Shown here: positions 8,686 to 17,013 of the stretch, in pieces | How the letters are laid out: each line of letters opens with the position of its first letter | Position numbering within the stretch: position 1 is the first letter of the stretch | Assembly (NCBI GenBank): GCA_902462205.1 | Contig: CABQAR010000001.1 | Span: 1 to 64,000 of the forward strand | DNA: 64,000 nt | DNA from: an uncultured Dialister sp. | Lineage (GTDB): Bacteria; Bacillota; Negativicutes; Veillonellales; Dialisteraceae | Direction of reading: 5' to 3' | Notes under the pieces: model-generated | What the model saw: the letters and a program-made list of their open reading frames with translations, nothing else | What the model was told of the DNA's origin: nothing | Database searches by the model: none | Program-made: the position numbers and the translations under genes

Positions 8686-10263
8686 ATGAGGTCTGTTTAC
8701 AAAAAAGGCGCCATATTGGCAGCAGCAGCTCTTCTTGCATTCGGCATGTCCGGCTGCGGCGGAGATAAGGGCTCTTCCGGTCCGAAAGAGGTCTTAAAGG
8801 TAGGGGTGACGAACTTCGATGACAGTCTGGAGCCGACCGCCAATTATTTCGGGTGGAGCGTCATGCGCCGCGGCGTCGGTGAAACGCTGACCCGTTTTGA
8901 CGGCAAGATGGAAACAAAACCATGGATCGCCGAAAGCTGGAAGGTTTCTGATGATAAGCTGTCGTGGACTTTTAAGATACGCAATATTAAATTCTCGAAT
9001 GGCAACCCTGTAACGGCGGAGGCTGTCAAAAAATCTCTGGAGCGTACTTTTGAAAAGGCGCCCCGTGCCAAGGCCATGTTTGAAGTGGAAAGTATTTCCG
9101 CAAACGGGCAGGATCTGACGATTAAAACAAAGAAGCCGTATGCGACGTTGCCGGGATTCCTTGGCGATCCTCTTTTCCTGATCGTGGATACCACGGCAGA
9201 GGGAAAGGTGGATTTTGGCAAGGATGGCCCGATCTGTACAGGCCCCTATGTCGTTAAATCTTTCAGCAAGGCAAAGACCATGCTGGAAGCGAATCCGAAT
9301 TATTGGGACGGAAAGGTTCCGTTCAAGACAGTCGAATTTAACTCGATTGATGATCCGAATACCCGCGCAATGGCGCTCCAGAAAGGTGAAATTGATGTGG
9401 CGGTCAATGTAGGCGCAGGAGATCTGAAATTATTTGAGGATAAGGGTAAATTCTCTATCAGCGAAATTTCCTCCATTCGTTCTACCCTGATTCGTTTGAA
9501 TCAAAATGAAGGAAAACCTCTGGCAGATAAGAATGTGCGCCGCGCGCTGATTAAATCTCTGGACAGAGAGACCTATGCGAATGTCCTGCTGAAGGGGACG
9601 TATACAGGCGGCGGCCCAATGCTTCCTCCTTCCCTGAATTATGGGTTTGATGAGTTGCAGAAGATGAATCCCGACAAGTATGATGTGGAAGCGGCAAAGA
9701 AGCTGCTGGCTGATGCAGGCTGGAAGGATTCGGACGGAGATGGTTTCGTAGACAAAGACGGAAAAAATATGGAATTGAATTTCGTATATTATTCCGGCCG
9801 TGCCGAATTGCCTCTCTTTGCTGAAGCAGTACAGGCAGATGCGAAGAAGATAGGAATCAAGGTCAATCTGAAGAATGTGGACTACAATATCCTCTTCGAT
9901 ATCGGTAAAAAAGGCGATTTTGACTTGCTGATTTCCAACATCCTGACGGAAGCGGCAGGAGATCCGGAATACTTCATGAACATTTATTTCCGTACCAATA
10001 AGAACGGCAATATGCCTGAAAATGCGTCCGGATACAGCAATCCCCAGTATGATGCGCTTTCTGAAGAATTGTCGGGCGAATTCGATCCGGCTAAACGCAG
10101 AAATATCATCATCAAGATGGAAAATATCATGATGGAAGATGCAGGCACAGCGATCCTTGGATACCCCAAGACAAACATGGTAAGCAATACTTCCGTGAAA
10201 AATGCCAATATTTATCCCTGTGATTATTATTGGGTAACGAAAGATATCACGCCGGCCAAATAA
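8686..10263 (+). CDS. Family 5 substrate-binding lipoprotein of peptide/nickel ABC importer
   Basis: A 525-residue extracytoplasmic binding protein (SBP_bac_5). The signal peptide ends in the lipobox MSGC, so it is lipid-anchored near residue 24. Family motifs include KPWIAESWKVSDD, FKIRNIKFSNGNPVTAE, TGPYVV and IDDPNTRAMALQKGEID. The layout and several of these stretches recall NikA and CntA metal-binding relatives, so nickel or a metallophore is a reasonable guess, but the oligopeptide branch is not excluded. It sits between permeases and ATPases; 130 bases precede it with no terminator. GAAAGGAAGCG precedes the ATG. Confidence 0.88.
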   Translation: MRSVYKKGAILAAAALLAFGMSGCGGDKGSSGPKEVLKVGVTNFDDSLEPTANYFGWSVMRRGVGETLTRFDGKMETKPWIAESWKVSDDKLSWTFKIRNIKFSNGNPVTAEAVKKSLERTFEKAPRAKAMFEVESISANGQDLTIKTKKPYATLPGFLGDPLFLIVDTTAEGKVDFGKDGPICTGPYVVKSFSKAKTMLEANPNYWDGKVPFKTVEFNSIDDPNTRAMALQKGEIDVAVNVGAGDLKLFEDKGKFSISEISSIRSTLIRLNQNEGKPLADKNVRRALIKSLDRETYANVLLKGTYTGGGPMLPPSLNYGFDELQKMNPDKYDVEAAKKLLADAGWKDSDGDGFVDKDGKNMELNFVYYSGRAELPLFAEAVQADAKKIGIKVNLKNVDYNILFDIGKKGDFDLLISNILTEAAGDPEYFMNIYFRTNKNGNMPENASGYSNPQYDALSEELSGEFDPAKRRNIIIKMENIMMEDAGTAILGYPKTNMVSNTSVKNANIYPCDYYWVTKDITPAK

Positions 10264-10379
10264 GACATGAACGGTAATGCTGCCTGCTGTCTGATGATGG
10301 CGGGCAGGATAATATCGTATGGAATGAAAGTAGGAAGGCTGAGCTGTCCTTATGTATGGATGTGTGAGGAGATTGTCGC

Positions 10380-11168
10380 ATGCTGCTCGAAGTGAAAGAT
10401 CTTGGAATTTCATATGGGGAAAGTGATCCGGTGGTCCGCCATGTGTCCTTTAATCTGGATGCAGGGGAAGTCCTTGCTATCGTGGGAGAATCGGGCTCCG
10501 GGAAAACGACGATCATCCGTGCCATACAGCATGTGCTTCCCGGAGGAGGGCATATCTCTGAAGGGCAGGTCATTTTCAATGGGGAAGATACGCAGAAACA
10601 GACCCCGGAAATGCACAGGAGCCTTTGTGGAACGGATGTGTCGATGATTTTTCAGGACAGCGGGGCCATGATGAATCCTATCCGTACGATCGGCAGCCAG
10701 TATCGGGAGTTTCTGAAAATACACGGACTGGCGGATGAGAAGGAGGCACATGAACGGATGATTTCCATGCTGGAAATGGTACGTCTTCCTGATCCTGAAC
10801 AGATTCTGAAAAGCTATACCTATGAATTGTCCGGAGGCATGCGCCAGCGTGTAGGCATCGCGATGGCCATGTCATTCCATCCCAAATTGCTTTTGGCGGA
10901 TGAGCCGACATCGGCGCTTGATGTGACAACGCAGGCAGCCATTGTGAAAGAAATGATGGAAGTCAAAAAGAAGATGGATACGGCCATCATCCTTGTCACC
11001 CATAACATGGGCGTCGCTGCGTATATGGCAGACAACATCATGGTGATGAAGGATGGCAATGTCGTGGAATACGGCAAGACGGAGGATGTGATTTATCATC
11101 CGAAGACGGATTATGTGAAAATGCTTCTTGCCGCGGTTCCCAGTCTGGAAGGAGCATCAGCATCATGA
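10380..11168 (+). CDS. ABC transporter ATPase (DppD/NikD family)
   Basis: A 262-residue nucleotide-binding subunit. Walker A is GESGSGKTT (about residues 37-45), the signature LSGGMRQRVGIAM lies near 150-162, and Walker B with the D-loop is LLADEPTSALD near 170. At 262 residues it lacks most of the C-terminal oligopeptide extension and its four-cysteine cluster seen in DppD/OppD, closer to the short NikD form. It overlaps the next ATPase gene by four bases, implying coupled translation. Confidence 0.9.
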   Translation: MLLEVKDLGISYGESDPVVRHVSFNLDAGEVLAIVGESGSGKTTIIRAIQHVLPGGGHISEGQVIFNGEDTQKQTPEMHRSLCGTDVSMIFQDSGAMMNPIRTIGSQYREFLKIHGLADEKEAHERMISMLEMVRLPDPEQILKSYTYELSGGMRQRVGIAMAMSFHPKLLLADEPTSALDVTTQAAIVKEMMEVKKKMDTAIILVTHNMGVAAYMADNIMVMKDGNVVEYGKTEDVIYHPKTDYVKMLLAAVPSLEGASAS

Positions 11169-11974
11169 CAGGAGGAGAGGAAATACTTCATATACAGGAT
11201 ATATGTAAGAATTTTGACCTTGGAAAAGGTAAGGTTCTTGCTGCCTGTGACTGCGTGGAAATTATCGTCCATAAGGGGGAGACTGTCGGTATCGTCGGAG
11301 AATCCGGCTCAGGAAAGTCAACGGTAGCGAAAATGCTGACCCGCTTATATGATGTCTCGTCAGGAAGCATTATATTTCATGGAAAGGACATCACGAAATT
11401 AAAGGGAGAAGAACTGCGGCAATACAGAAAGAACATACAGATGATCTTCCAGGATCCGTCTACGGCATTCAATCCTAAAATGCGTGTCCGTGACATTATC
11501 TGTGAGCCGCTTCAGAATTTCGGAATGATCAAAAGCAGCGAGGTGGACAGAAAGGCAAAAGAAATGCTCCGCCTTGTCGAACTGCCGGAAGAATTTTCTG
11601 ACCGATATGCAAACAACATGTCCGGCGGACAGCGTCAGCGTATCGCCATCGCAAGGGCGCTCGTGCTTAAACCGGAAATCGTTATCTGTGACGAAGCGAC
11701 TTCCGCTTTGGATATGTCAGTACAGAAGACGATTATAGAGCTTCTCAAGCGTCTGCAAAAGGAAATGCAGGTCGCCTATCTGTTCATATGCCACGATCTG
11801 GCGTTAGCAAATACTTTCTGCGATAAAATCATAGTGATGCAAAAAGGAAAAGTCGTAGAGACGATCCGGGATCTGAAAAAGACGAAAGATCCTTATTCCA
11901 AAAAACTTCTTGCTTCCATTTTCACCATAGAGGAAGGAAAGAAAAAAATCTTACCGGATGAACTCTTTTCCTGA
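11165..11974 (+). CDS. ABC transporter ATPase (DppF/NikE family)
   Basis: A 269-residue partner ATPase, last gene of the operon. Walker A is GESGSGKST (about 45-53), the signature MSGGQRQRIAIARAL (about 152-166), and Walker B VICDEATSALD follows. QMIFQDPSTAFNP is typical of the F/E subunit Q-loop. Like its partner it is short and has no long C-terminal peptide-transport tail. AGGAGAGG overlaps the start and the ATGA overlap couples it to the upstream gene. Confidence 0.9.
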   Translation: MTGGEEILHIQDICKNFDLGKGKVLAACDCVEIIVHKGETVGIVGESGSGKSTVAKMLTRLYDVSSGSIIFHGKDITKLKGEELRQYRKNIQMIFQDPSTAFNPKMRVRDIICEPLQNFGMIKSSEVDRKAKEMLRLVELPEEFSDRYANNMSGGQRQRIAIARALVLKPEIVICDEATSALDMSVQKTIIELLKRLQKEMQVAYLFICHDLALANTFCDKIIVMQKGKVVETIRDLKKTKDPYSKKLLASIFTIEEGKKKILPDELFS

Positions 11975-11985
11975 ATGAAAATACA

Positions 11986-12015
11986 AAAACCGGCTCAAAA
12001 GCGGCCGGTTTTTTA
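11986..12015 (+). terminator. Terminator of the ABC importer operon
   Basis: AAAACCGGC and GCCGGTTTT arms with a nine-base loop and following T-run, 12 bases past the last stop codon. Confidence 0.88.
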
Positions 12016-12170
12016 TTGTGGCGTATCATGTGGACGGGATACGGCGCCTTTTGCATGGGCGTTTATGCGAGATCGAAAATAAATGATTATTTATTGAATG
12101 AATAACAATATATGGTATAGATTTATAAAAATAGAAGATAAAAACCACAAGAAAAACAGAAAAATAAATA

Positions 12171-12199
12171 TTGACGTCCCCTTTTTTTCATGGTATCAT
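12171..12199 (+). promoter_or_regulatory. Promoter of the riboswitch-OFA transporter transcript
   Basis: TTGACG (12171-12176), 17-bp spacer, TATCAT (12194-12199). Positions 12016-12170 upstream are AT-rich and hold no visible gene. Confidence 0.75.
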
Positions 12200-12216
12200 G
12201 GTTTCACAATTTAAAG

Positions 12217-12312
12217 GATGTATGGAACTGACGGATCTGTGGAATTAACCACGTGAACCATATATTCTGAATCGCCGACCGTCTGGGCAGGGGAACCTAC
12301 TCAGGCGGTTTT
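12217..12312 (+). promoter_or_regulatory. Probable ZTP (pfl) riboswitch with overlapping terminator
   Basis: The leader matches the ZTP/pfl motif as I know it. The P1 arms TATGG (12221-12225) and CCATA (12258-12262) enclose GAACTGACGG and the small hairpin GTGG-AATTAA-CCAC. The 3' domain is CGCCGACCGTCTGGGCAG at 12273-12290. ACGG (12231-12234) can pair with CCGT (12279-12282) as the pseudoknot. The same CCGT lies in a terminator arm, ACCGTCTG (12278-12285) pairing with CAGGCGGT (12302-12309) before TTTTG, so ligand binding should favour read-through. The class senses ZTP/ZMP, a signal of 10-formyl-tetrahydrofolate shortage. Assigned from memory of the consensus. Confidence 0.8.
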
Positions 12313-12360
12313 GTGCTTTGTTGGTTCTCCTTCATTCATTATTGCAATGGAGGGGATAGT

Positions 12361-13644
12361 ATGAAAAAGAATCGTTGGCTTATCGCGCTTGCGGCGGTGG
12401 GCATCCATATCTGCATCGGCAGTGTGTATGCCTGGAGTGTTTTGACAAGGCCTGTCATGGCGGAAATGGGGCTTTCACTGTCAGAAACGACGTGGGCGTT
12501 TTCTATTGCCATTTTATTTCTGGGAATGTCTGCGGGTTTTCTTGGGGGATTCGTGGAACGGATGGGCCCGCGCCTGTCAGGTTTCGTATCTGCCGGATTT
12601 TTCGGGAGCGCTATGCTGGGAACGGGGCTGGCAGTCCATCTCCACTCCGCATTTCTTTTATATCTGTTCTATGGGGTGATAGGCGGCATCGGACTCGGCA
12701 CGGGATATATCACGCCGGTGTCCACTCTGGTGAAATGGTTCCCGACCCATCGCGGATTCGCTACGGGGCTCGCCATCATGGGATTCGGTTTCGCCGCACT
12801 GGTGGCAGGGCCTGTAATGCAGTACCTGACTGTTTCTGTCGGACTGATGGAAAATTTCCTGATTCTTGGCGTCATTTATGCGATAGTGATGGCGCTTTCC
12901 GCTTCTTATCTCCGTCCTCCGCTGAAGGGAGAGGTCACTCCGAGCCTTGAAGATGTATTGAGGGCGGAAGCGGCTCTGGGACAGAAGCGTACGGTGCTTG
13001 GGCCGCAGATGACGAGAAGAGAAGCGATGCATACATGGAAATGGTATGCGCTCTGGTGGATTTTCTTTACGAATATCACCTGCGGAATCGGACTGCTGGC
13101 GGTCGTGTCTCCGATGGCGCAGGAGGTCATCGGCATGACGCCGAAGGAAGCGGCTTCCCTTGTGGGAATCATCGGCATCATCAACGGCGGCGGCCGTATC
13201 TTCTGGTCGACGGTTTCCGACTGGATTGGCCGGGGCATCACATACATGGTTTTCTTTGCTTTCGAGGTCTTTGCCTTCTATCAGTTATCCGTTACGACGG
13301 ATGGATTTATTTTCCAGGTGCTGGTGCTTGCGATCATCAGCTGCTACGGCGGCGGATTTTCCTGCATGCCTGCTTTCCTGTCTGATATCTTCGGCGTCAG
13401 ACAGCTTGCTTCCATCCACGGAAGCATTCTGACCGCATGGGGGATTGCAGGGGTGGCAGGGCCGCTTATCCTTGCATTTATGAAGGAAACGACCGGCGGA
13501 TATGCATCAACGCTCCATTTATTTTCCGGCATGCTCGCCCTTGCGCTCTTTGTTTCCTTCGTCATCCATATGCAGAATGAGGCTGACAGAAAAAAATGGT
13601 CAGTGCCGGTAGGAAGTGCTGAAGAGGTGCAGGCACATATTTAA
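12361..13644 (+). CDS. OFA-family (oxalate/formate antiporter-like) MFS transporter
   Basis: A 427-residue major-facilitator protein with about twelve hydrophobic segments. The opening IHICIGSVYAWSVL is characteristic of the OFA subfamily, as is GIGLGTGYITPVSTLVKWFP near residue 110. I chose the ATG at 12361 with GGAGGGG just upstream; the frame runs 48 bases further 5' into the riboswitch terminator and would lack a ribosome binding site. The family includes oxalate/formate exchangers and other carboxylate carriers, so the substrate is not fixed. Control by a ZTP riboswitch makes formate or another one-carbon compound attractive. Confidence 0.88.
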   Translation: MKKNRWLIALAAVGIHICIGSVYAWSVLTRPVMAEMGLSLSETTWAFSIAILFLGMSAGFLGGFVERMGPRLSGFVSAGFFGSAMLGTGLAVHLHSAFLLYLFYGVIGGIGLGTGYITPVSTLVKWFPTHRGFATGLAIMGFGFAALVAGPVMQYLTVSVGLMENFLILGVIYAIVMALSASYLRPPLKGEVTPSLEDVLRAEAALGQKRTVLGPQMTRREAMHTWKWYALWWIFFTNITCGIGLLAVVSPMAQEVIGMTPKEAASLVGIIGIINGGGRIFWSTVSDWIGRGITYMVFFAFEVFAFYQLSVTTDGFIFQVLVLAIISCYGGGFSCMPAFLSDIFGVRQLASIHGSILTAWGIAGVAGPLILAFMKETTGGYASTLHLFSGMLALALFVSFVIHMQNEADRKKWSVPVGSAEEVQAHI

Positions 13645-13716
13645 AGAGGATATTTTCCTGCCGGCACTTGGCAAGGAATCAACTGCGGAAAAAACAACAG
13701 GATGATTTCCAAATAA

Positions 13717-13752
13717 AAAAGCGAATGGCTGAAAACGGTCATTCGCTTTTCT
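13717..13752. terminator. Bidirectional terminator between OFA transporter and RuBisCO-like gene
   Basis: AAAAGCGAATG and CATTCGCTTTT arms; A-run and T-run on either side serve both convergent genes. Confidence 0.88.
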
Positions 13753-13762
13753 GTTCTGCTGT

Positions 13763-14947
13763 TTATTTCTGTGCTTCTGCTAATTTTTCAAAGTAGAACT
13801 TCATATTCGCTGTCAGGTCATCTCCCTGTGTGAGCAGTGCGCCTCCGACGAGGAAGATGGTGTCCGGTCCGTATACTTCGACCATCCGTTTAAAGAGCTG
13901 CCATCTCATGCCGCCGCTTGGAACAGGGAATATGGGGCGCAGGTCGGCCATGGGTGTTTCCGTGCCTTCGCATATTTTTTTGCAGGTATCCTGCGAATAG
14001 GCGAACCGTCCGCCGAAACTTGTGAATATGGCAGCGTCTGCTCCTGCAAGCCGGCTGAGCTGGCCATAGTAGCAGAAGGGAGAGATGCCGCCGTCTTCCT
14101 GCAGGACGAGGGAACCTGAGAAACAGGGGTGCAGGAAGATGGGGAGATTGAAATCGGGGGATTTCGCCAGTTCGCGGATCATGGAGAATCCGAGAAGACC
14201 CGGCGCAGCCATGATTCCATCGGCTCCCAGTTCCTTTGCTTTATAGGCGCGTTCGAGGAATTGGAGGCTGTCTGCCGTGCAGTTGGCGATATACATGGAA
14301 TGGCCGCCGGTCTGCGCGTTGGCAGTCTGTACAGCTTCCACGCAGGCACGGACCCTGTCTTCAAAGGGGGCGTATGTCTGATTGAATAAGCTGTGGTCAT
14401 CCTTGATGATGGGGCATCCGCCGAGGGCGAGTTTATAAACCATGTCAGAGAATCCCTTTACGCCGGTTCCTAATGGTTTTATGGCGGACATGAGAATAGG
14501 TCCTTCCGGTACGCCGCAGAGCTCGCGCAGCCCGTTACGGCCGAAGCGGGGGCCCGGATAATCATTGTACATCACATCGGGAAGCTCGAAGGACATCAGT
14601 TTGATGCCCGGCTGCAGGCTCGTGTTGCCAAAGAGCATGTTGATGAGCTCGGTCATTTCATTTCCGACAGCTTCAGGCAGGTAGGAGATTGTCGCATTAT
14701 AGGTGCCGGGGTCTCCTTTTTTCAGGTCCTCGATCTGTCCGACGATAGATTTGCCGATCCATGTATTTTCGTAAAGGAGGGGCGGACATTCCACCGTCTG
14801 TTCCACAGCAATGCATTGGGCGATTTTCTTTGCTTCCTCATAATCAGGGGCAACGATGCGGTAGGTGGCGGTGAAACGGGAGGAGTGCTTTAAATCCTCA
14901 TTCAGTTCATTAAATAATTCGCTTTCAAAAAAAGACATACCAGACAT
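13763..14947 (-). CDS. RuBisCO-like protein (form IV)
   Basis: A 394-residue homologue of the RuBisCO large chain. It has an N-terminal ferredoxin-like domain (about 1-135) and a barrel with SAIKPLGTG (Lys near 157) and IIKDDHSLFNQTYAPF (Lys near 181). In true RuBisCO the second site reads KDDE and the Lys is carbamylated; here His replaces that metal-ligand Glu, as in non-photosynthetic form IV proteins. So CO2 fixation is unlikely. Known form IV members act in methionine salvage or apionate/tetronate-type sugar-acid breakdown; none of those partners is next to it. The gene lies 26 bases after a glycosyltransferase in the same orientation, which explains nothing about its job. Confidence 0.88.
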   Translation of the reverse strand: MSGMSFFESELFNELNEDLKHSSRFTATYRIVAPDYEEAKKIAQCIAVEQTVECPPLLYENTWIGKSIVGQIEDLKKGDPGTYNATISYLPEAVGNEMTELINMLFGNTSLQPGIKLMSFELPDVMYNDYPGPRFGRNGLRELCGVPEGPILMSAIKPLGTGVKGFSDMVYKLALGGCPIIKDDHSLFNQTYAPFEDRVRACVEAVQTANAQTGGHSMYIANCTADSLQFLERAYKAKELGADGIMAAPGLLGFSMIRELAKSPDFNLPIFLHPCFSGSLVLQEDGGISPFCYYGQLSRLAGADAAIFTSFGGRFAYSQDTCKKICEGTETPMADLRPIFPVPSGGMRWQLFKRMVEVYGPDTIFLVGGALLTQGDDLTANMKFYFEKLAEAQK

Positions 14948-14973
14948 TCAATTTACCAGCTTTCTATTCCATT

Positions 14974-15921
14974 TCAGAGTCTGTAATCATGATTTCGGCT
15001 GTCTGCATCGGCAGTATCATCCGAGAGCCAATATAGCGGGCGGTTCTTGGATTCTTCGTATATCCTGCCCACATATTCACCGATGATGCCAAGCCCGACA
15101 AGATTGACGGCGCCAAAGAAAGAAATAAGGATCGTCATCGTGGTCCAGCCCGGTACCGCCTGCCCCATGAGATAGGAGTACAGGACATGGAGGATGAGCA
15201 GCACGCCCAGAACGCCGCAGAGAGCGCCCACATAAAAGGCGATGCGGAGGGGCATGGTGGAATTGGTCAGGATTCCGTCCATGGCAAAGTGCAGCATTTT
15301 CCTCATGGAGAATTTGGATACGCCTGCATGACGGGCAGGGGCTTCAAATTCGATCGTAGTCTGTTTGAAACCGAGGCCGCCGACGATGCCTCGGATGAAG
15401 CGGCTGTGCTCACGGAATTTCCGGAAGACCTCGAGAGCTTTTCTGTCAATCAGACGGAAATCCGAGCCGCCGGGAACGACAGGCGTATTGGAAATCGAGT
15501 TGATGACGGCATAATATCCTGAGGAAGTCAGTTTTTTTACAAAGCCTGCATCTTCCGTCGCGGTACGGACCGTCTGTACCACGTCGTAGCCTTCCTGCCA
15601 TTTCTCGATGAGTACGGGGATCATTGCCGGCGGATGCTGCATATCGCCGTCCATGGTGATGACCGCGTCTCCCTGTGCAAAATCCATGCCGCAGGTGATG
15701 GCGATCTGGTGGCCGAAGTTTTTGGCGAAGGTGAGCACGCGTACATGGGGATCCTGCCCGGCCAGCTGGTGGACGAGTTCATCCGTGCGGTCGCGGGAAC
15801 CGTCGTTCACATAAATCAATTCATAGGCCATGCCTGTTTCTTTCATGACTCTGGTGACCTCGTCATGGAAGAAAACGACATTGTCTTCTTCATTGTAAAC
15901 AGGTGTGACAATCGAAATCAT
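14974..15921 (-). CDS. Family 2 glycosyltransferase with C-terminal membrane helices (GtrB/ArnC/DPM1-like)
   Basis: A 315-residue enzyme that probably transfers a sugar from a nucleotide donor to undecaprenyl phosphate on the cytoplasmic face of the inner membrane. The GT-A fold starts ISIVTPVYNEEDNV; the metal motif is in ITMDGDMQHPP near residue 88; two hydrophobic helices near 225-300 anchor it. I chose the ATG at 15921, with AAGGAG upstream, over an in-frame one at 15945. The family includes GtrB (phage serotype conversion), CsbB and ArnC. A GtrA-like flippase or lipid-A gene is not nearby, so the acceptor pathway is unknown. Confidence 0.88.
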   Translation of the reverse strand: MISIVTPVYNEEDNVVFFHDEVTRVMKETGMAYELIYVNDGSRDRTDELVHQLAGQDPHVRVLTFAKNFGHQIAITCGMDFAQGDAVITMDGDMQHPPAMIPVLIEKWQEGYDVVQTVRTATEDAGFVKKLTSSGYYAVINSISNTPVVPGGSDFRLIDRKALEVFRKFREHSRFIRGIVGGLGFKQTTIEFEAPARHAGVSKFSMRKMLHFAMDGILTNSTMPLRIAFYVGALCGVLGVLLILHVLYSYLMGQAVPGWTTMTILISFFGAVNLVGLGIIGEYVGRIYEESKNRPLYWLSDDTADADSRNHDYRL

Positions 15922-16134
15922 AAGAAACTCCTTATTATAAACCATATAAACAATATTATTATATCATGAGAACCATATTCGTAAGGGTAAGGAGATATAA
16001 AGATCTCTTTGTTTCTATAAGGATATCATGGCAATTTGAAAATTAATGGAATAAGACTTAAAGGAATTTTAAACAAATAAAAAAAAACACGGCTCGTAAA
16101 AAACCGTGTTTTCCAGTGTGACAAGTGAAACAGA

Positions 16135-16395
16135 TTATCTGCCTTTGCCTGCATTAAGAATAGCAATCTTGTAGTCGCGACCGTTGTCGGTAACGTCAGC
16201 GGCAGTGACGTTTGCCTGCTTGTCTTTAATCTGCGGAGCTTCTTCCGGCTTTGCAGCGGTTTCATCATAAACCGGATGACCGAATTTGTCCTGGTTTGCC
16301 AGAGCGATTCTGTAATCACGTGTTTCAGCCTGTGCGGCACCTGCGATTGTCAGCGCAGTGATAGATAAGAGAGCAATCTTTGCTAATGTTTTCAT
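16135..16395 (-). CDS. Small secreted protein with two RDYRIAL-like motifs
   Basis: An 86-residue protein of unknown function. Residues 1-23 are a signal peptide (LLSITALTIAGAAQA). Right after cleavage comes ETRDYRIALANQDKFGHP, and the C-terminus repeats the motif as GRDYKIAILNAGKGR. AAAAAGGAGG precedes the ATG. The upstream region and first 45 codons are duplicated in the next gene. No known domain is recognised. The position of the motif at the mature N-terminus, shared by several neighbours, suggests a family-specific sorting or binding signal; this is inference. Confidence 0.72.
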   Translation of the reverse strand: MKTLAKIALLSITALTIAGAAQAETRDYRIALANQDKFGHPVYDETAAKPEEAPQIKDKQANVTAADVTDNGRDYKIAILNAGKGR

Positions 16396-16594
16396 AATTA
16401 TAGCCTCCTTTTTATAAATAACATTCTCTTTATATTATACAACTATAAATCAATAAAGGAACCTCTGTGAAAATTATATTTTTCGGAGTAAATCATTTAA
16501 AAATTAGTTCTGCCTTATTGACAGGACTAATTTTTAAAGGGAAGATGCAATTTATTTTCTGCCCTGAATGGAAAACTGGCGTGGAGATGGGAAA

Positions 16595-16861
16595 TCAGTC
16601 ACGACCAGCCCTGTTTTCCGGAGCATTTATCTTGCGATGCTGTCCCTGGTCTTCGTTCTGATGCTTGCGCTGTTTGAGTTCTTTTTTGTCATTGTCCTTT
16701 TTATCTTTATCCGGCTTTGCAGCGGGTTCATCATAAACCGGATGTCCGAATTTATCCTGGTTTGCCAGAGTGCTTCTGTAATCACGTGTTTCAGCCTGTG
16801 CGGCACCTGCGATTGTCAGCGCAGCGATAGATAAGAGAGCAATTTTTGCTAATGTTTTCAT
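16595..16861 (-). CDS. Small secreted protein, mosaic of its two neighbours
   Basis: An 88-residue protein of unknown function. Signal peptide and mature start ETRDYRSTLANQDKFGHP match the neighbour at 16135-16395. The tail (KDKKDNDKKELKQRKHQ, DQGQHRKINAPENRAGRD) instead matches the C-terminus of the gene at 17014-17862. The DNA behaves the same way: 5' and upstream sequence resembles one neighbour, 3' and downstream sequence the other. Hence it looks like a recombination product. ATG at 16861 is chosen because GGAG lies seven bases upstream. The tail is highly charged, with Lys, Asp, Gln and His. Confidence 0.7.
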   Translation of the reverse strand: MKTLAKIALLSIAALTIAGAAQAETRDYRSTLANQDKFGHPVYDEPAAKPDKDKKDNDKKELKQRKHQNEDQGQHRKINAPENRAGRD

Positions 16862-17013
16862 AATCAAAACTCCTTTTTATAAATAAAATTCTCTTTACGT
16901 TATACAACTATAAATCAATAAAAGAACCTCAGTGAAAATTAATTCTGTCTTATTGAATGGAAGATGTAATTTATTTTCTGCCCCGTATATGAAATTGGCA
17001 TGGTGATGGGAAA

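Noticed and set aside
6779..11974. Assigning the ABC operon firmly as nickel-specific nikABCDE
   Set aside because: Subunits are family-typical but the binding-site residues of NikA could not be verified by eye; the peptide branch remains possible.
14974..15921. O-antigen serotype-conversion (gtrAB) island
   Set aside because: Only a GtrB-type gene is present, without gtrA flippase, phage genes or attachment sites.
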